A DNA stretch of 64,000 nt from Hypericum androsaemum. Taxonomy: Eukaryota > Streptophyta > Magnoliopsida > Malpighiales > Hypericaceae. Every line of letters begins with the position of its first letter. Position 1 is the first letter of the stretch. Shown piece by piece: positions 10,110 to 22,079 of the stretch. Under the pieces are notes generated by a model. That model was not told the origin of the DNA, ran no database searches, and saw only the letters and a list, made by a program, of their open reading frames with translations. Where the stretch lies: assembly GCA_963995505.1 (NCBI GenBank), contig OZ023193.1:6532521-6596520 (forward strand), read 5' to 3'. Position numbers and translations under genes: made by a program.

Positions 10110-11640
10110 TGAAGAATTTCATGCATAAACTTAATTAATGCGAAACTATAATATTTAATGAACACATCATTAAATCGAAACAGCCATATTAAAGTATTTA
10201 CCTCTTGTAGCGCAGTCCGTTCTTCGAGAGGTATGTCACAGGGTCGAGGGAGGCTTGTCACTGGTCGTCCTCGCTCACGTACTCGAAGCGGGGATCGGGT
10301 TTCACCGCCTAAAAGGCTTGAGAGTCTCCTAGAAAAAATGCTACGTATCTTTTTCTCTAGTGTGTGTCTGTGTGTCTCTCTATCTCTCCCAGTAAAAACT
10401 CCTATTCCGTATTAATAGAGAATTCTGGGAGGAGAAAGGGGGTGGGAGAGTTATCACGTATAACAAACTCTCCTTATCCAAATCCCTTTCAAATTTAAAT
10501 TAAAACTAAAAAATATCCAATATATTTAATTTAATTTAATAGGATAATCATGGGTGGATAATCCTTCATCTCCGACTCACACATGATTGACCATAATCAA
10601 TCTATTCTCTCATTTTTACGTTTGGCAGATAGGCCGTGGGACCAGCATACATCGAGTGCACTTAGCTAAACCAAAGAGCACATAGTGGCCACTTGGATGA
10701 TAGCATCTCGATTAGCACCTCCATCGTATATAGTATGCATTACCCTAGGTCTTATCTCACAATCATTGTTTCTCACATGTGATTTATGAAACAATTTATT
10801 CGTGTTCACTATTGTATTGCTCTCAACACAATAGGCATGCCAGTGAACCACGAAGCTTCTAGAATGTGATCAATAGAGAACCTTCTCCTTTAACAATATT
10901 TCTTCCATCATGATCCAGCCAGCTTTTTCAGTTAGCCTTGCCAGGTCGATTTATAACCATGACCCTTTAAAGACTTTCCATGCTAGCGGTACTGAATCAT
11001 ACTTCCAAAATACATTAAGGATCCTAAGGGTAGAGTTGCGGAAACCATAGTTTTCGGAGTTAGTCTCACACTAGGTAAATTAAAATTACTTTTTAATAAA
11101 TTGATATCCCATCCAAAAGGTCGTAAAGCACATATGACACGAACCATGTGTTATGATGTTCTTTCCTTCAAAAGGAGCGCATATCTCTAAGTAAAACACT
11201 ATACTAGAGCATCAGCCTCGATGTTCACGAACAATGGCTTTAGTCTACCCAAAGACTACTCCAGGCTATCAAGACAGAATTATGGTAAGTTCTACTTATT
11301 TCTTACTATTGGATTCCATATAATCCTAATAAGTTCAGAGAACTTATTTAATGCAGCATCTATTGCATGCACCATCAATAATCTTGCACTTTAACAAGTC
11401 CCTTTCTTGTAGTTAAGCAAGACGACATTCATATTTTAGAACAGGCACTCCAATGATGTCCTAAAACAGCCTCATCTCAATCAAGAATCAACCCATTGAC
11501 TCCCACTGAGGTAAACACCCGTGTGAGTGGGCTACTTTTTTGTCTGACATGTATTTAAGTAAATGTTACAAAAATAACATTCACACAATATGTATTGCTG
11601 AAACAACTTTACTTTTATTGAATAACAAATTCATTACAAT
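10110..11640 (-). other. copia-3 3' tail and probable 3' LTR
   Basis: Non-coding on both strands. On the minus strand a CAGTGGGAGTC motif (near 11490-11501), typical of the copia polypurine tract, follows RNase H. The part 10110-10620 has LTR-like features: it ends in CA at 10110 (minus strand), has a TA-rich promoter-like stretch near 10400-10415, and a GC-rich transcribed-type segment at 10200-10330. LTR borders cannot be fixed without its partner. Confidence 0.45.
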
Positions 11641-11651
11641 ATGAGCATAAA

Positions 11652-12325
11652 CTAACATTTTCGCAAACCCTGGGATCTGGCATGTTTCACAAAAATATTT
11701 CTAGATAGGCCCTTAGTCATCAGATCTGCTATCATATCCTGTGTAGGTATATGTGTTATGCTCACTTCCTTACACGCAACCATATCTCTAACAAAGTGAT
11801 ACTTGATATCAATATGCTTTGGTATGCTATGAAATCTAGGATTCTTAGCATAAGTTATCGCTGCTTGATTGTCGCAAAATAAGCTCACTGGTTCTTCTGC
11901 GCTGGTTAGGGACATAAGAACCTCTTCAACCATACTGCTTCTTGCAAAACAGCTGTAGAAGCAACATATTCAGCTTCCATAGTTGACAGGGAGTCGCATG
12001 TCTATTTCTTGCTACTCCATGAAATAGCACCCCCGCCTAGCAAGAAGATATATCCGGATGTGGATTTCTTCTCGTCCATACCTCCTGCCCAATCGGCATC
12101 AGTGTACCCTTTCAGCGTTATGTCTTGACCTTGATAACACATTGAGTATTCTGCAGTCGTATTCAAGTACTTCATAGTTCCCTTGACTACTTTTCAATGT
12201 GTTCTTCCTGGATTAGATTGGTATCTGCTTACTATCCCAACAGCATAGCAGATATCTGGCCTTGTACACAACATTGCATACATGAGACAACCCACCGCAT
12301 TAGCATAAGGGACATTCATCATATC
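11652..12325 (-). pseudogene. copia-3 RNase H
   Basis: RNase H removes element RNA from the RNA-DNA hybrid during reverse transcription. The minus strand encodes the connection region (CTRPDICYAV), then GYTDADWAGGMDEKKSTSGY, STMEAEY and, in the open frame 11933-11652, LFCDNQAAITYAKNP, the standard copia RNase H signatures with catalytic Asp, Glu and Asp visible. It finishes with MIADLMTKGLSRNIF. Several stops and at least one frameshift lie between 12325 and 11933. It follows RT directly. Confidence 0.8.
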
Positions 12326-13126
12326 CTATTTCTGTTGAGCAGTTTGTGGACACATTTCTTTGTTCAGATTATGACCTTTGACAATTGGGACATATCTGGG
12401 ATTACTGTCATTATTGTTGAACCGTTCTACTACTTTGCGAATATATGTCTCTTGAGAAAGAGACAATAGCCTCTTCGAACGATTTCTCGTAATCTTAATT
12501 CCGAGCACGTAATCAGCTTCTCCCATATCTTTCATTTCAAAGTTGGACGAAAACCAAGCTTTGAGCTCGTTAAGATATCCCAAGTCATTTTCAGCCAATA
12601 GTATGTCATCTACATACAATGTAATTATGACAAACTTTTTACCTGAGCGTTTAATGTAGACACAATGGTCTTCGTCTATCATTTCAAAATCATACGACAT
12701 GATCGTATTATAAAAACGAATATACCACTGTCTAGAAGACTGTTTTAGGCCATAAATTGATCTCATCAATTTGCAAACCTTACGTTCGCTGCCTTTTCGG
12801 ATGTAACCCTCTGGTTGAACCATATAGATTTCTTCATCCAATTCTCCATATAAAAAAGTAGTCTTAACATCCATTTGATGTAGCTCAAGGTCCATATTTG
12901 CCACCATAGCCAGAATAATCCTGATGGATATGGATCTTACAATAGGTGAGAAAGTCTCATCATAGTCAATCCCTTTTCTCTGTGTGAATCCTTGCGCAAC
13001 TAAGCGGGCTTTGTACCTTTTGATACTACCATATACTTTTCGCTTAATTTTGAGAATCCATTTATTCCCAATTGCCCTACGCCCCTCAGGCAGGTCAACC
13101 AGTTCCCAAACATAGTTCATTCTCAT
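12326..13126 (-). pseudogene. copia-3 reverse transcriptase, long open frame
   Basis: A 266-residue open frame covers most of RVT_2: YVWELVDLPEGRRAIGNKW, ARLVAQGFTQRKGIDY, HQMDVKTTFLYGELDEE, YGLKQSSRQWY, the intact catalytic LYVDDILLAEND, and MKDMGEADYVLGIKI. The start at 13126 is only the first Met of this frame; the integrase-linker frame ends overlapping it (13095), so a frameshift near 13100-13130 separates them. The RT core shows no obvious loss of catalytic residues and is the best preserved RT in the window, but it could not be made from a continuous polyprotein. Confidence 0.85.
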
Positions 13127-14696
13127 CTTGTAGGATAGCTAAAAGAATCTCACTTGTATCATTATCTGTACATGTCAATAGAGCATCTTTCGCACCTTCG
13201 ACCTCAAATCGTCTACGTAGAATACTTGTTCTTTTAGTTCTACGAATTTCCGTACTCCCACTAGAATTTAGAATTGTACTCCCACTAAGATGATGATCAT
13301 ACGGATCACGAACTTCCGGATCAGTTGGAGGTAGTAAATCATGATCTTCCTCCTCCATTATTCTTCCACTCGGAGGGAGCGATCCAGATGATTCTGTCTC
13401 ATTAGTTTCATATAGGATAAGATCTTTACTTACCTCTCCAAATTTCGAAAAATCATTTTCAAAAAATGTGACTTCTCGTGAGTCAAATTCTGTCACTTGT
13501 CCATTTTCGTGTTCGCCCACGAACACATATCCCTTTGATACTTCAGAGTATCTAATGAAGATACTCTTCTTACCTCTCGGTCCTAATTTATCGAATTTAC
13601 TGGAGGTAGTATGGACATAAGATGCACACCTCCACGGTCGTAAGTAGCTTAGATCGGGCTTCCGACCTGTCCACAATTCGTAAGGGGTGGTAGTGACAGA
13701 CTTGGAGGGCCCACGGTTTAGAACATATGTGGCAGTAAGGAGTGCATCTCCATAAAATGATATTGGTAAATTCGCTTCTGCCATCATAGATCTAACTATG
13801 TCTAGAAGGGTGTTATTCCTTCTTTCCGCTACCCCATTTTGTTGAGGTGTGCGAGGAATGGACAACTGATGTTCAATTCCTTTTTCATCACATAGAGTTT
13901 TAAACTCATCGGAAAGATACTCACGACCACGATCTGTTCGTAAGGCCTTGATCTTCCGTTCTAATTGATTCTCAGCATAATTCATGAAGGTCTTGAAGCA
14001 ACTTAATGCTTCAGACTTGTGAGAAATCAAATAGATTAGACCATACCTGCTATAGTCATATATAAATGTGATGAAATAATAGGCTCCATGCCTAGCCCTC
14101 ACATTCATTGGACCACAATTGTCTGAATGGATTAATTGTAACGGATAGTCGGCTCTAGTTCTCTTACCAAATAGTTTTCTAGTCGATTTTCCTTCTAAAC
14201 AACGTTCGCAAGTAGGTAAGATAGCCTTTTCCAAGTTACCCAATAGTCCTGCCTTAGCTAGACAATTCAAGCGATCTTGACCAATATGGCCTAATCTAGA
14301 ATGCCACAACACAACATCATCCTGAGATGGTGGCGTGGTAGTGACCATGGAAAAACTTGTTCGAGGTAAATCACACAGATCAACATCCATAGTCAAGAAA
14401 CTATTTGATTGATAACTAGATCCATAAAAAACATGTTTCAAAAATAACTGAACGGAATTGTTCTCAAATATCCAACGAAAACCAAGAGACATTAAAAATG
14501 AAACTGAAATTAAATTTCGACGAATCTCTGGACCGTATAGCACATCGTGTAGAAGTAGGGTACGTCCTCCACGTAGGCTCAATCTGCATGTGCCCACACC
14601 CTTGACTTCTACTCGTGCATTATTGCCTACATAGATAGATTTTGCTCCAGCAGGTAGACGTCGAAATTCGACGAAGGTATCACGATCCTTCGTCAC
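13095..14696 (-). pseudogene. copia-3 protease remnant and integrase, 533-residue frame
   Basis: This is the longest open frame in the window. In order it has the protease tail (GATDHVTKDRDTF in the first codons and upstream, LLLHDVLYGPEIRRNLISVS), GAG-pre-integrase (LWHSRLGHIGQDRL, CERCLEGKS), the rve core with all three acidic residues (LIHSDNCGP, LRTDRGREYL, NGVAERRN), and the C-terminal linker. The catalytic Asp of the protease (expected WxxDSGATDH) is gone: the Gag frame runs into GATDH with the zinc knuckle and the DS residues deleted. The integrase core itself appears intact. It overlaps the RT frame in a different phase. Confidence 0.85.
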
Positions 14697-15465
14697 ATGG
14701 TCTGTCGCTCCTTCTTTTCTTCTTACCCTCAGAAGGCTTCTTCCCCGGTGGAGAATTTTCAGTTTTGCTCTTTTTGTTTCCCCAGCTTTTATTGCCTTTT
14801 CCCTTCAGGACCGTCTTCTTTTTCCCACCTTTGAAGTTTGAAGCATCCATATGTGCCTCAGGATGGACTTTGATCGCAAGCAGACAATCCTCTTCCAGCT
14901 CAAGGTGGCGGGCCACGTTATCAAATGTCTTGACATTATCAGCGTGGGTAAGGGTTATCTTCATGTGTTCCCAATTTGCAGGCAGGGAACGAATGGCAGC
15001 TTGGATCTTCTGCTCGTCACTAAGCACATGGCCAGTTTCTACCAGCTCACTGATCATGTTGGACATTTCCCGAAGATGCTTCTTCATTGTATGATCAGGA
15101 CGCTTCTTGTAAGTGTCGAACCTTATGGTCAAAGCTCGCAGCTTTGAGGTGGAGATCTTCCCAAATTTCTCCTTAAGTGCATCCCATAGGTCCTTTACAT
15201 TTTCGAAAGCTCGAAATTGCCTAGTGATGTCATCCATCATAGCGCTCAATAAGATGAGACGAGCAGTAGAGTTCTTCTTCTTCCAAGCTAAGTAGGCGTC
15301 CTTGTCACGCCTATGCTGAGCAGTTGGACCATCTTCAGGCTGGACCATAATAACATTAGGACATACTGGATTTTCATGCTCCAGTTATCATAATTATCGC
15401 CGTTGAGCTTCAAGTCCTTGTTGAGCTCGGCGATGATAGATTTGGAAGCAATCGACATATCTATA
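14680..15465 (-). pseudogene. copia-3 gag, lacking the zinc knuckle
   Basis: On the minus strand Gag starts near 15460 (MSIASKSIIAELNKDLKLNG, then DNYDNWSMKIQYVL), shifts frame near 15350, and continues as the 222-residue frame 15348-14680 with the UBN2 region (DAYLAWKKKNSTARLILLS, KIQAAIRSLPANWEHMKI). It ends in a lysine-rich tail. The CCHC knuckle seen in copia-1 (CFNCQ..GHFAKDC) and about 50 residues up to the protease site are missing, which indicates an internal deletion near 14705. Confidence 0.85.
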
Positions 15466-15479
15466 GGAAATTATAAAGA

Positions 15480-16190
15480 AATATTGCATGTTAGGAATTT
15501 GTTCAGCAATACAATTAAATTTACTACGCGGTTATAACTTTAAACAATATAAAGTTTTTAATTACTCTCGGATGGAAGTAGGTCACGGGCATGTTTCCCC
15601 TCACCTTCCGAGAATTAATTTCAAACTTTAAATGTTAAAGTTCTTTGAATAGTAAAACAAGTGGATATTTCACGTGGTAACAATAACATTTAAACAAACG
15701 AATTTTATTCAATTGTAAACATGAATTGTCTTAACAAAAATAAATAACCACGGAAATACTCGAAGTTCTTAAACACACAGTTCTAAAACTTCCAACAAGA
15801 CTTTTAAAAAAAATCCACGCATTATGCTTCTACATTCTCGGATAATAGAAGACTTTGGCTGGGGCCGAATTTATGATCTCCATTTCACTAAGATATGGGA
15901 AGTCTAATTGATATCCCGAGGTGCAGAATCGACGCACTTGTCGTCCGCTTCGCAGCTCCATCGGAGTATTGTGAGAAATTTCCGTCAAAATTCTCCTTCT
16001 CTCCAAATATTGTAGAAGGAGATCCGTGAACATTAGCCGCCAATTATTTCCGCGGTTATAACCGGCTGCCCAGACTCATTCTTGCATCTCCTTGTGAACT
16101 GCAATGATGTGCTCCACAAACACTGTCACATTATCTTTACATTCCCACCGACTAATACGACGCTTCAGTATCTTGCTTCGCATTTGGTGC
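15480..16190 (-). other. Leader or foreign sequence upstream of copia-3 gag
   Basis: This stretch lies between the Gag start and the right insertion border. It has a 67-codon minus-strand open frame (16033-15830) without recognised similarity, and AT-rich sequence that may be the element's 5' leader. No primer binding site of the tRNA-Met type and no copy of the 10110-11560 tail can be seen, so the 5' LTR is absent or replaced. Confidence 0.4.
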
Positions 16191-17470
16191 ATTTGGCTGA
16201 TAACTAATGGTGTGGACGTTAGTTGTTCAGGACACGTAGATGGCGACCTGTTGCCAGGTCAACATATCCTTAATTCCCTATGTTTCACTCATATCACACA
16301 ACTCCTATACGTTTTTATAAAAAAACACAACTCCTATCCCCTATCAAAGTTTCACGTAATAATCTTCAAAAAAAAGTTCCATACGTAGGTATATTTGAAT
16401 AATTGATTTGGTAAAATTATATTTAAGTACTTGTGGTTTTGTATATTTGTACGTTACTATTATGTGATTTTAAAATATTCAACCAACGAATAGAGGTTTC
16501 CCGAATTGATGTCCTACTATTTGAGTAATTGTTTTAGACAGAAATCCCATGAGTAACTATACAAAAAATTATTCTAATGGCGGTGTGTTAACTTGGAAAA
16601 TTTCTGTTACTTAATCGAATAATGTAAAACCAGAGGTCACTCATGTACAAGTGGTAAAACTTTATGATACTTAAGTAAACCTAAAAATTAACTAAATAAT
16701 TACGAATTTACAAATTCTACCATTAGATATATTAAATCATAATTGTCAATAGATCGTCATTTTTCACTATATATTTGCCATAATATTGCTTGGACACTTG
16801 ACGTCCCACGTCGTTCGATACTTGACGTGGCTCGTGGAGGAAACAGTAGAATGTGCAGGACACGTAGACGGACTCGTGGCCAGGTGATCTTTGGCATGGA
16901 AACGACAATATAACCAAAAAACCTTTCATTAAAATGAAAGTTTATCTCAGTTTTTCTTTTAGCATGCAAACGACAATAGTTTTTTTTTAAGGTTATTTTT
17001 TTTAAGGAATATGGCCTAAAGACCTTTCAATTTTATAAAGTTTCTCTCAGTTTTTCTTTAGCATGGAAACGACAATCTTATGATTACCAATGCTTTTAAA
17101 AACGGACATGAGATTGAACACATTTCTCTCAGTTTTCGTATGTTTGGTTCGACTAATTAGATTGTAGTTAGATTTGATAATTTTTAAAATAATTAATTAT
17201 ATTTAGCATTAAAATGTCTAAAAATTATTGATTTTTTTTGAAGTACCAAAATCTTACTTTAGTCACTCTAAAAATCATTTTCTAAAAAACAATATTTGGT
17301 CAATTTAATTTGGATTGCATGTCCAAACCCTCTAGATTTTGGTAGGGATAAAAGGAATACCTATACCACTACATGAGTGGAAAGCTACCCCGACCTTTAT
17401 TCCTTGGGTCTAGGGTATTTAACTTTGACAAGGTTGTGGTAGGATAGAATACCTTTATCTTTATATATAT
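16190..17470. repeat. Composite repeat copy A, right segment
   Basis: Matches copy B at 50267-51085 over its whole length, including the GTGGACGTTAG start, the ACTTGACGTCCCACGTC block (about 16800 versus 50450) and the repeated TTTCTCTCAGTTTTTCTT motifs. It is non-coding. Small differences such as a 20-30-base insertion in copy B near 50330 separate the copies. Confidence 0.85.
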
Positions 17471-17579
17471 ACACATTTATATATATAAATGAGTCCTTAT
17501 TGGTAGACCATTTTATCCTTAATATATATACATTTATTAACTCAAAATTTGAGATACCTAATTTTCTTTACTAATATAC

Positions 17580-19260
17580 CATAAGTTTCATGAGTAATCT
17601 TTACATATTTATTATGTTGATTGAAATTACTGGAATAGATGAGTCACATTAGAAATGTAAGTTGTAGAAGTAGTGTCCTTATTGGTATGTGTATCACAAA
17701 GAGATGGTTTCCTTATGTACCAAACAAGCAGAATAGTGAAATCCTAGCTGAGGTCGATGTGTATATATGCTTCGTAAACCTAATGAGAAAGCAAGCAGCA
17801 TCATATTCTTCATGGTATCGGTAAGAATTGAAAATTTTAAATGTTAAGTATCTAAAATTTAAGGGAGTAATTGGCATGTGTTAATAAATTCTGGAGACTT
17901 TTGGGAATTTTCCATGAAACCCTGGAAGGGTTAGGGTTTTGCACCGAAACTAGCTTAAATAGAGGCTCGGACCGCCTCATTCTGCCATCCTAGAGAAACT
18001 CACGAAATTCTAATTTTCTGTGAAGGTGAGGAACAAAATCTGACCCGGAAGGGTCGAAAACATCGGGAAATCATCGGAAGTAGAGGGTAAGTCCTTAATA
18101 CCATTTTTCATATGAATCCGAGTTGTGTCAGTATAAGGGAACTCACATGTACACCCTTACTGAAGGTGTTGAGAACGGACCAACCGACGTATCCACTTCG
18201 AGAGGACCAGTCAGATCAGGAAGGAAAGAGTAAGCCCCCTAAGCAATCTTGTATTTTTGGATGGTAAGGCTGCCTCCTTATAAAAATGACATGGATTTTG
18301 TTTAGGGTTTTAGAAGGATTGCTGGAGGATCTTCCAGGAAAGCTTAGAGATTAGGAACGACATCAAGTTAGTGGATTCCTGTTAATATCCGTTTTTCCTA
18401 GGATTTCTGAGTCAATCAAAATTTTGTCCGATTTCTGAGTTGTGTGGATAAGCCAATCAAGGTTTGATATGTATTGAAATTTGGTATGTTATGATATGCT
18501 TCTGATTTTTGATTCTGGAAAGTTATTGTGCTTCGATCTGCTCTGATTCCCTGATGGGAGTAATATGTTTAAAATATGTTTGTGATATGTTTTGACATTC
18601 GGGTTTGTTCTCGTGCCTTTCTGGGCCTCATGGTTCGTACACATCTTAAAAGGGGCTACTGGGTAACCCTAGACGTGTATGATCGAATAGACGGGGAGCA
18701 TGAGAATTAACTGGACTCGTGGAGGGAATACACTTTTGTCATCTGGGCCCGCCACGCAAAAATAAAAGGGTTATTTATGTGTGTACTAGAGAGACCACAT
18801 GCTTATGTTAGGCTCCGAAGTCCTAATCTGTTAGTCGGTTAAGATAGTCGGCTAAGTGATCTTCGTATGATTCTAAAAAATGTGACGGTGTATTTGTGTT
18901 CTGATTTCTGTATATGTTTCAATTTTATTTTGTTCCACTTACTAGGTTAAATTAACTCATTCGTTCATATGTGATGTGTTTCAGATCCATCTGGAGGGGT
19001 TAGGGAATGAGAATAGGTTCAGAGAGGATTTTCGCTGCATGCATCATCACTTTTTCCTTTCAATAATAAAGATCAACATTTTTCCAGAATTCTAGTATTC
19101 TCTTTATGATGACAATTTCATTGATTCAATTTAATAAGTGATATAGATATTTTGAATTTTGTTTTATAATAAGTCAGGTGCCGAGCAGGATAATTAATAC
19201 CTCGGGCTGTTGTCATATCTATAATTGGGACGTGAAAGTATCAGAACCATAACTTGAATC
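17580..19260 (+). other. LTR-like non-coding segment
   Basis: About 1.7 kb without a credible gene. Features of an LTR or retroelement untranslated region: a TTAAATAGAGG promoter-like site near 17955-17966, repeated GT- and TTG-rich stretches at 18400-18600, a CAATAATAAAG site near 19060, and at 19238-19251 AGTATCAGAACCAT, which is close to the tRNA-Met primer binding site. No second copy exists in the window. It could be the 5' LTR of an element whose interior is now copia-4, or an unrelated LTR beside it. Confidence 0.4.
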
Positions 19261-19317
19261 AAGACCACCATCCCTACTAAAAATAGCCGCCGCATTAGCT
19301 TTTCATCTAGCAAAATC

Positions 19318-20210
19318 ATGTCCGAGTGTAGAGCCACAAGCTCCAAAAAGTCTCAAAATTCTGGAAGCGGAGGGTCTAGACCGATCAGTAGTATGTATGT
19401 CATATCCTCGTACTATGTTCATCCCTTTGACAATACATGCCAACTTCACGTCATTGATCGTCTTAGTGAAGTCAACTACGGAGAGTGGGTTAAAGACATA
19501 AGCACCGTCCTCTACGCTAAGAAATTTTTTGGCTTCGTTGATGGTACAATAGTCAAACCGCCCTCTGATTCCAGTGATTTAATGTATTGGGTTAAAGCTA
19601 ATGTGATGGTTAGAGGATGGTTGAAGACCACCATGGAAAAAGACATTTGTAGCAATGTCTGTTGTTCTCGTATAACATACGATATCTGGACCGATATCGC
19701 TGAGAGATTTGACAAAGGTTGTGCCTCAGGTGCGTATGAACTCAGGCACCATCACAAGCATTTGCCAAGAGAAACTCTATGTATCAGCCTATTACACTAA
19801 ACTAAAAAGTCTCTGGGATGAGGTAAACAATATCTCACCTTTGCCTACATGCTCATGTAACAGTTGTACTTATGGTTTGAGGAAATAGGTCATGGAGATG
19901 AGGGAGAAGGAACATATGTATGACTTTCTTTTAGGTCTTGACGACTCATTTGCTACCATTAAAACTTAAGTCCTTAATAGCCAACAGATCTCGAGCATTG
20001 GCATCACCTTTCATCTTGTCTTGGAGGATGAACAACAGCGGAACATCTCTGCTTCTCGTCGTCCTAGTGTTGAATTTTCTCCCTTCCAGAGCAAGTTTCG
20101 GGATGGACCAAGAGGCAACATGAGAAAACCTAATCATCCAAAGCGCTCTCATTGTGGAAAGCTTGGACACCTTAAAGCTACTTGCTTTGAAATCGTCGGG
20201 GATCCTTCAG
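19318..20210 (+). pseudogene. copia-4 gag
   Basis: The ATG at 19318 opens a 160-residue frame with LHVIDRLSEVNYGEWVKDI, LYAKKFFGFVDGTI and YDIWTDIAERF, matching the N-terminal Gag of RE1-type copia elements. After a frameshift near 19740-19790 the Gag continues in other frames (about 19800-20210). The zinc knuckle is RSHCGKLGHLKATCF near 20145-20190, with Arg replacing the first zinc-binding Cys (a single-base TGC to CGC change). It is non-functional. Confidence 0.75.
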
Positions 20211-20459
20211 GATGAAGAAAACCAAACTATAGTCTTGGCTCGTCAACTTGTCTAATTTGGTGGAAAACCCAGCCCACCACGTGATTTCAGTTCATGTTCA
20301 AAAGCTGTCCAAGTCAGCCAAGATGAAGGCGTCTCCTACTGTGTAACTCAGGAGCTAATTAACATTCTACTTGGCCAACTGGCAAGTAAATCTGATAATG
20401 ATCAAGTTGTACCTTCCTCCTTGCCAGATCTTAGTACAAATATGGATGGTAAGGATGTT

Positions 20460-21360
20460 TATACACAGTCTTAGATACTCAATTCTTGTCCAGCTGATCA
20501 TATAACATGTAACAAAGATATCTTGATTGATGAAAATTGTGGCATTTTTCACCCATCAGTAAAGATATCCAAAGGTGATGAAGTCCCTGTCATTAGTGCT
20601 GGAATTTCACGTTTGAATAATCATATCTTGCTACATAATGTTCTTCATATTCCATTATTCAATTATAATTTATTGTCTATAAGCAGATTAACTAAAGACT
20701 TGAATTGTGCGATAATGTTCTATACTGATTCATGTGTCATCCAAGAATTAACTTTGAGGAACTTGATCAGAGTGGGTAGACATCAAGATGGCCTCTACTA
20801 TTTTGAAGATGTGTAGTGAGGGGTAGCTTATTCGACAGTAAGTGATCCACAGGCTTGGCACCAACGTCTTAGACACATCTCCAACGATAAGTTGAGGCAT
20901 ATATCTCCTTTTAGGAGCTTAGTTTTTCCTACGGCATCTAGTCTGTGTGATTCTTGTCTCCGTGGAAAACACACCCGATTGTCTTTTCAAACAAGTTTTA
21001 TCAAGACTACTTCATATTTTGAATTAATACATTGTTACATTTAGGGTCCACATCAAAATCCATCGTCCACTGGAGCATACTATTTCTTGACAATAGTCGA
21101 TAATTTTAGTTGGGGTATTTAGTCGTTCCTCATGACTTATAAATATGAAGTTTACCGCTATCTAAAAATGTTTTGTGACATGGTTGAGAAGAAATTGCAT
21201 GCAGGCGTCAAGAATATTTGCGCTAATAATGACTTGGAATTTTCTTCCTAAGACATTGTACACTACTATGAGGATCATGGTATCCTCTTGCAAACATCGT
21301 GTGCTTGCACTCCTCAACAAAATGGAGTTGTTGAGCGTCAGCATCGACATATTCTCTAGG
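20460..21360 (+). pseudogene. copia-4 protease and integrase remnants
   Basis: A frame at 20523-20816 encodes the protease-fold segment HILLHNVLHIPLFNYNLLSI, preceded by a degenerate active site near 20495 (ADHITCNK). Next come GAG-pre-integrase (AWHQRLRHISNDKL, CDSCLRGKHT near 20850-20985) and integrase core pieces: ELIHCYIXGP, where Asp is replaced by Cys-Tyr-type residues, NNDLEFSS in place of SDNGxEF, and [16 protein letters not shown] with the Glu kept. Two of the three catalytic positions therefore look damaged. Nothing beyond 21740 resembles RT. Confidence 0.65.
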
Positions 21361-22079
21361 TGGCCCCTGCTCTACGGTTTCAAGCCAGTGTTCCTATACG
21401 CATTTATGGGGAACGCATTTTGACTGCTAGTTACCTTATCAATTGGCTTCCATCTCCAGTGATTTAAAACCGTACACCTTATCAAGTTATTTTTGGGAAA
21501 AAGGCCTCTTATTCTCATCTACACGTGTTTGGATGCTTGGCATATGTTCATACTCATATCAGAGATGGCAAGTTTGAAAAACGTAGCCACCAATGCATCT
21601 TTATTGGGTAACCTTTCAACTAAAAAAGGTAATCAGGTTTATAACCTTCGAACACAGAAGTTCTTGGTCACATCATGGCACCATAGAGGTGCCAACTACC
21701 ATGGATCTGCCAAATACCACGTCAGACTCTCATGATGTGCCTTTTGTTGAGGTGCCAAATCATCATCAAACCTCCCCACATAAGGAGGTTGTTCTGATCA
21801 TTGAATCATCATTGGTTGATCAAGATCTCCAGATACCAATCAACCTGAGAGAGGCCTTGTTTTGATCGAGCATACTGCCTAATACACGTAGGCTATAGAT
21901 CATATTATAGTGCCAACTCATCATAGTGAACAAGCTTACCACACTCCTACTCATCTTGACGGATATCATATTAAGCTACCCCGTCTCTCATCCCTGCACA
22001 AACATCAGTGCCATCTCCCATATCACCCAGCTCCTCATGCAATTCAGTATTTTATCCTCTGGCACATTTTATTAGTTCT

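Larger units (their letters stand above)
10110..16190 (-). mobile_element. copia-3: Ty1/copia retrotransposon on the minus strand
   Basis: Read on the minus strand the order is Gag (about 15460-14680), protease, integrase, RT, RNase H (to about 11652), then a long 3' non-coding tail to 10110. The left border is placed at 10110 because copy B reads straight through GAAGATTCC into ...GATAATTAATGG, which in copy A appears only at about 16190. The left end starts TGAAG (ending ...TTCA on the minus strand). I could not align a 5' LTR near 15480-16190 with the 10110-11560 tail, so the LTR pair is missing or too diverged to see by eye. Its proteins are close to those of copia-1. Confidence 0.8.
19318..22060 (+). 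mobile_element. copia-4: truncated Ty1/copia element, gag to integrase
   Basis: Gag, knuckle, protease and integrase fragments follow in copia order, but RT and RNase H are missing. Gag is of the Retrotran_gag_3 type (VNYGEWVKDISTVLYAKKFF, FVDGTIVKP), different from the UBN2-type Gag of the other copia elements here, so this is a separate lineage of the RE1/RTL kind. Stops and frameshifts occur throughout. The 3' end fades at about 22060, and no matching 3' LTR is seen. Confidence 0.75.

Noticed and set aside
13095..14696. A functional 533-residue host protein
   Set aside because: All recognisable parts are copia protease and integrase. The flanking parts are frame-shifted, and the protease Asp is deleted.
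14642..15295. Plus-strand open frames of 60 to 150 codons opposite copia-3 gag
   Set aside because: They are antisense shadows of the Gag coding sequence and have no motif of their own.
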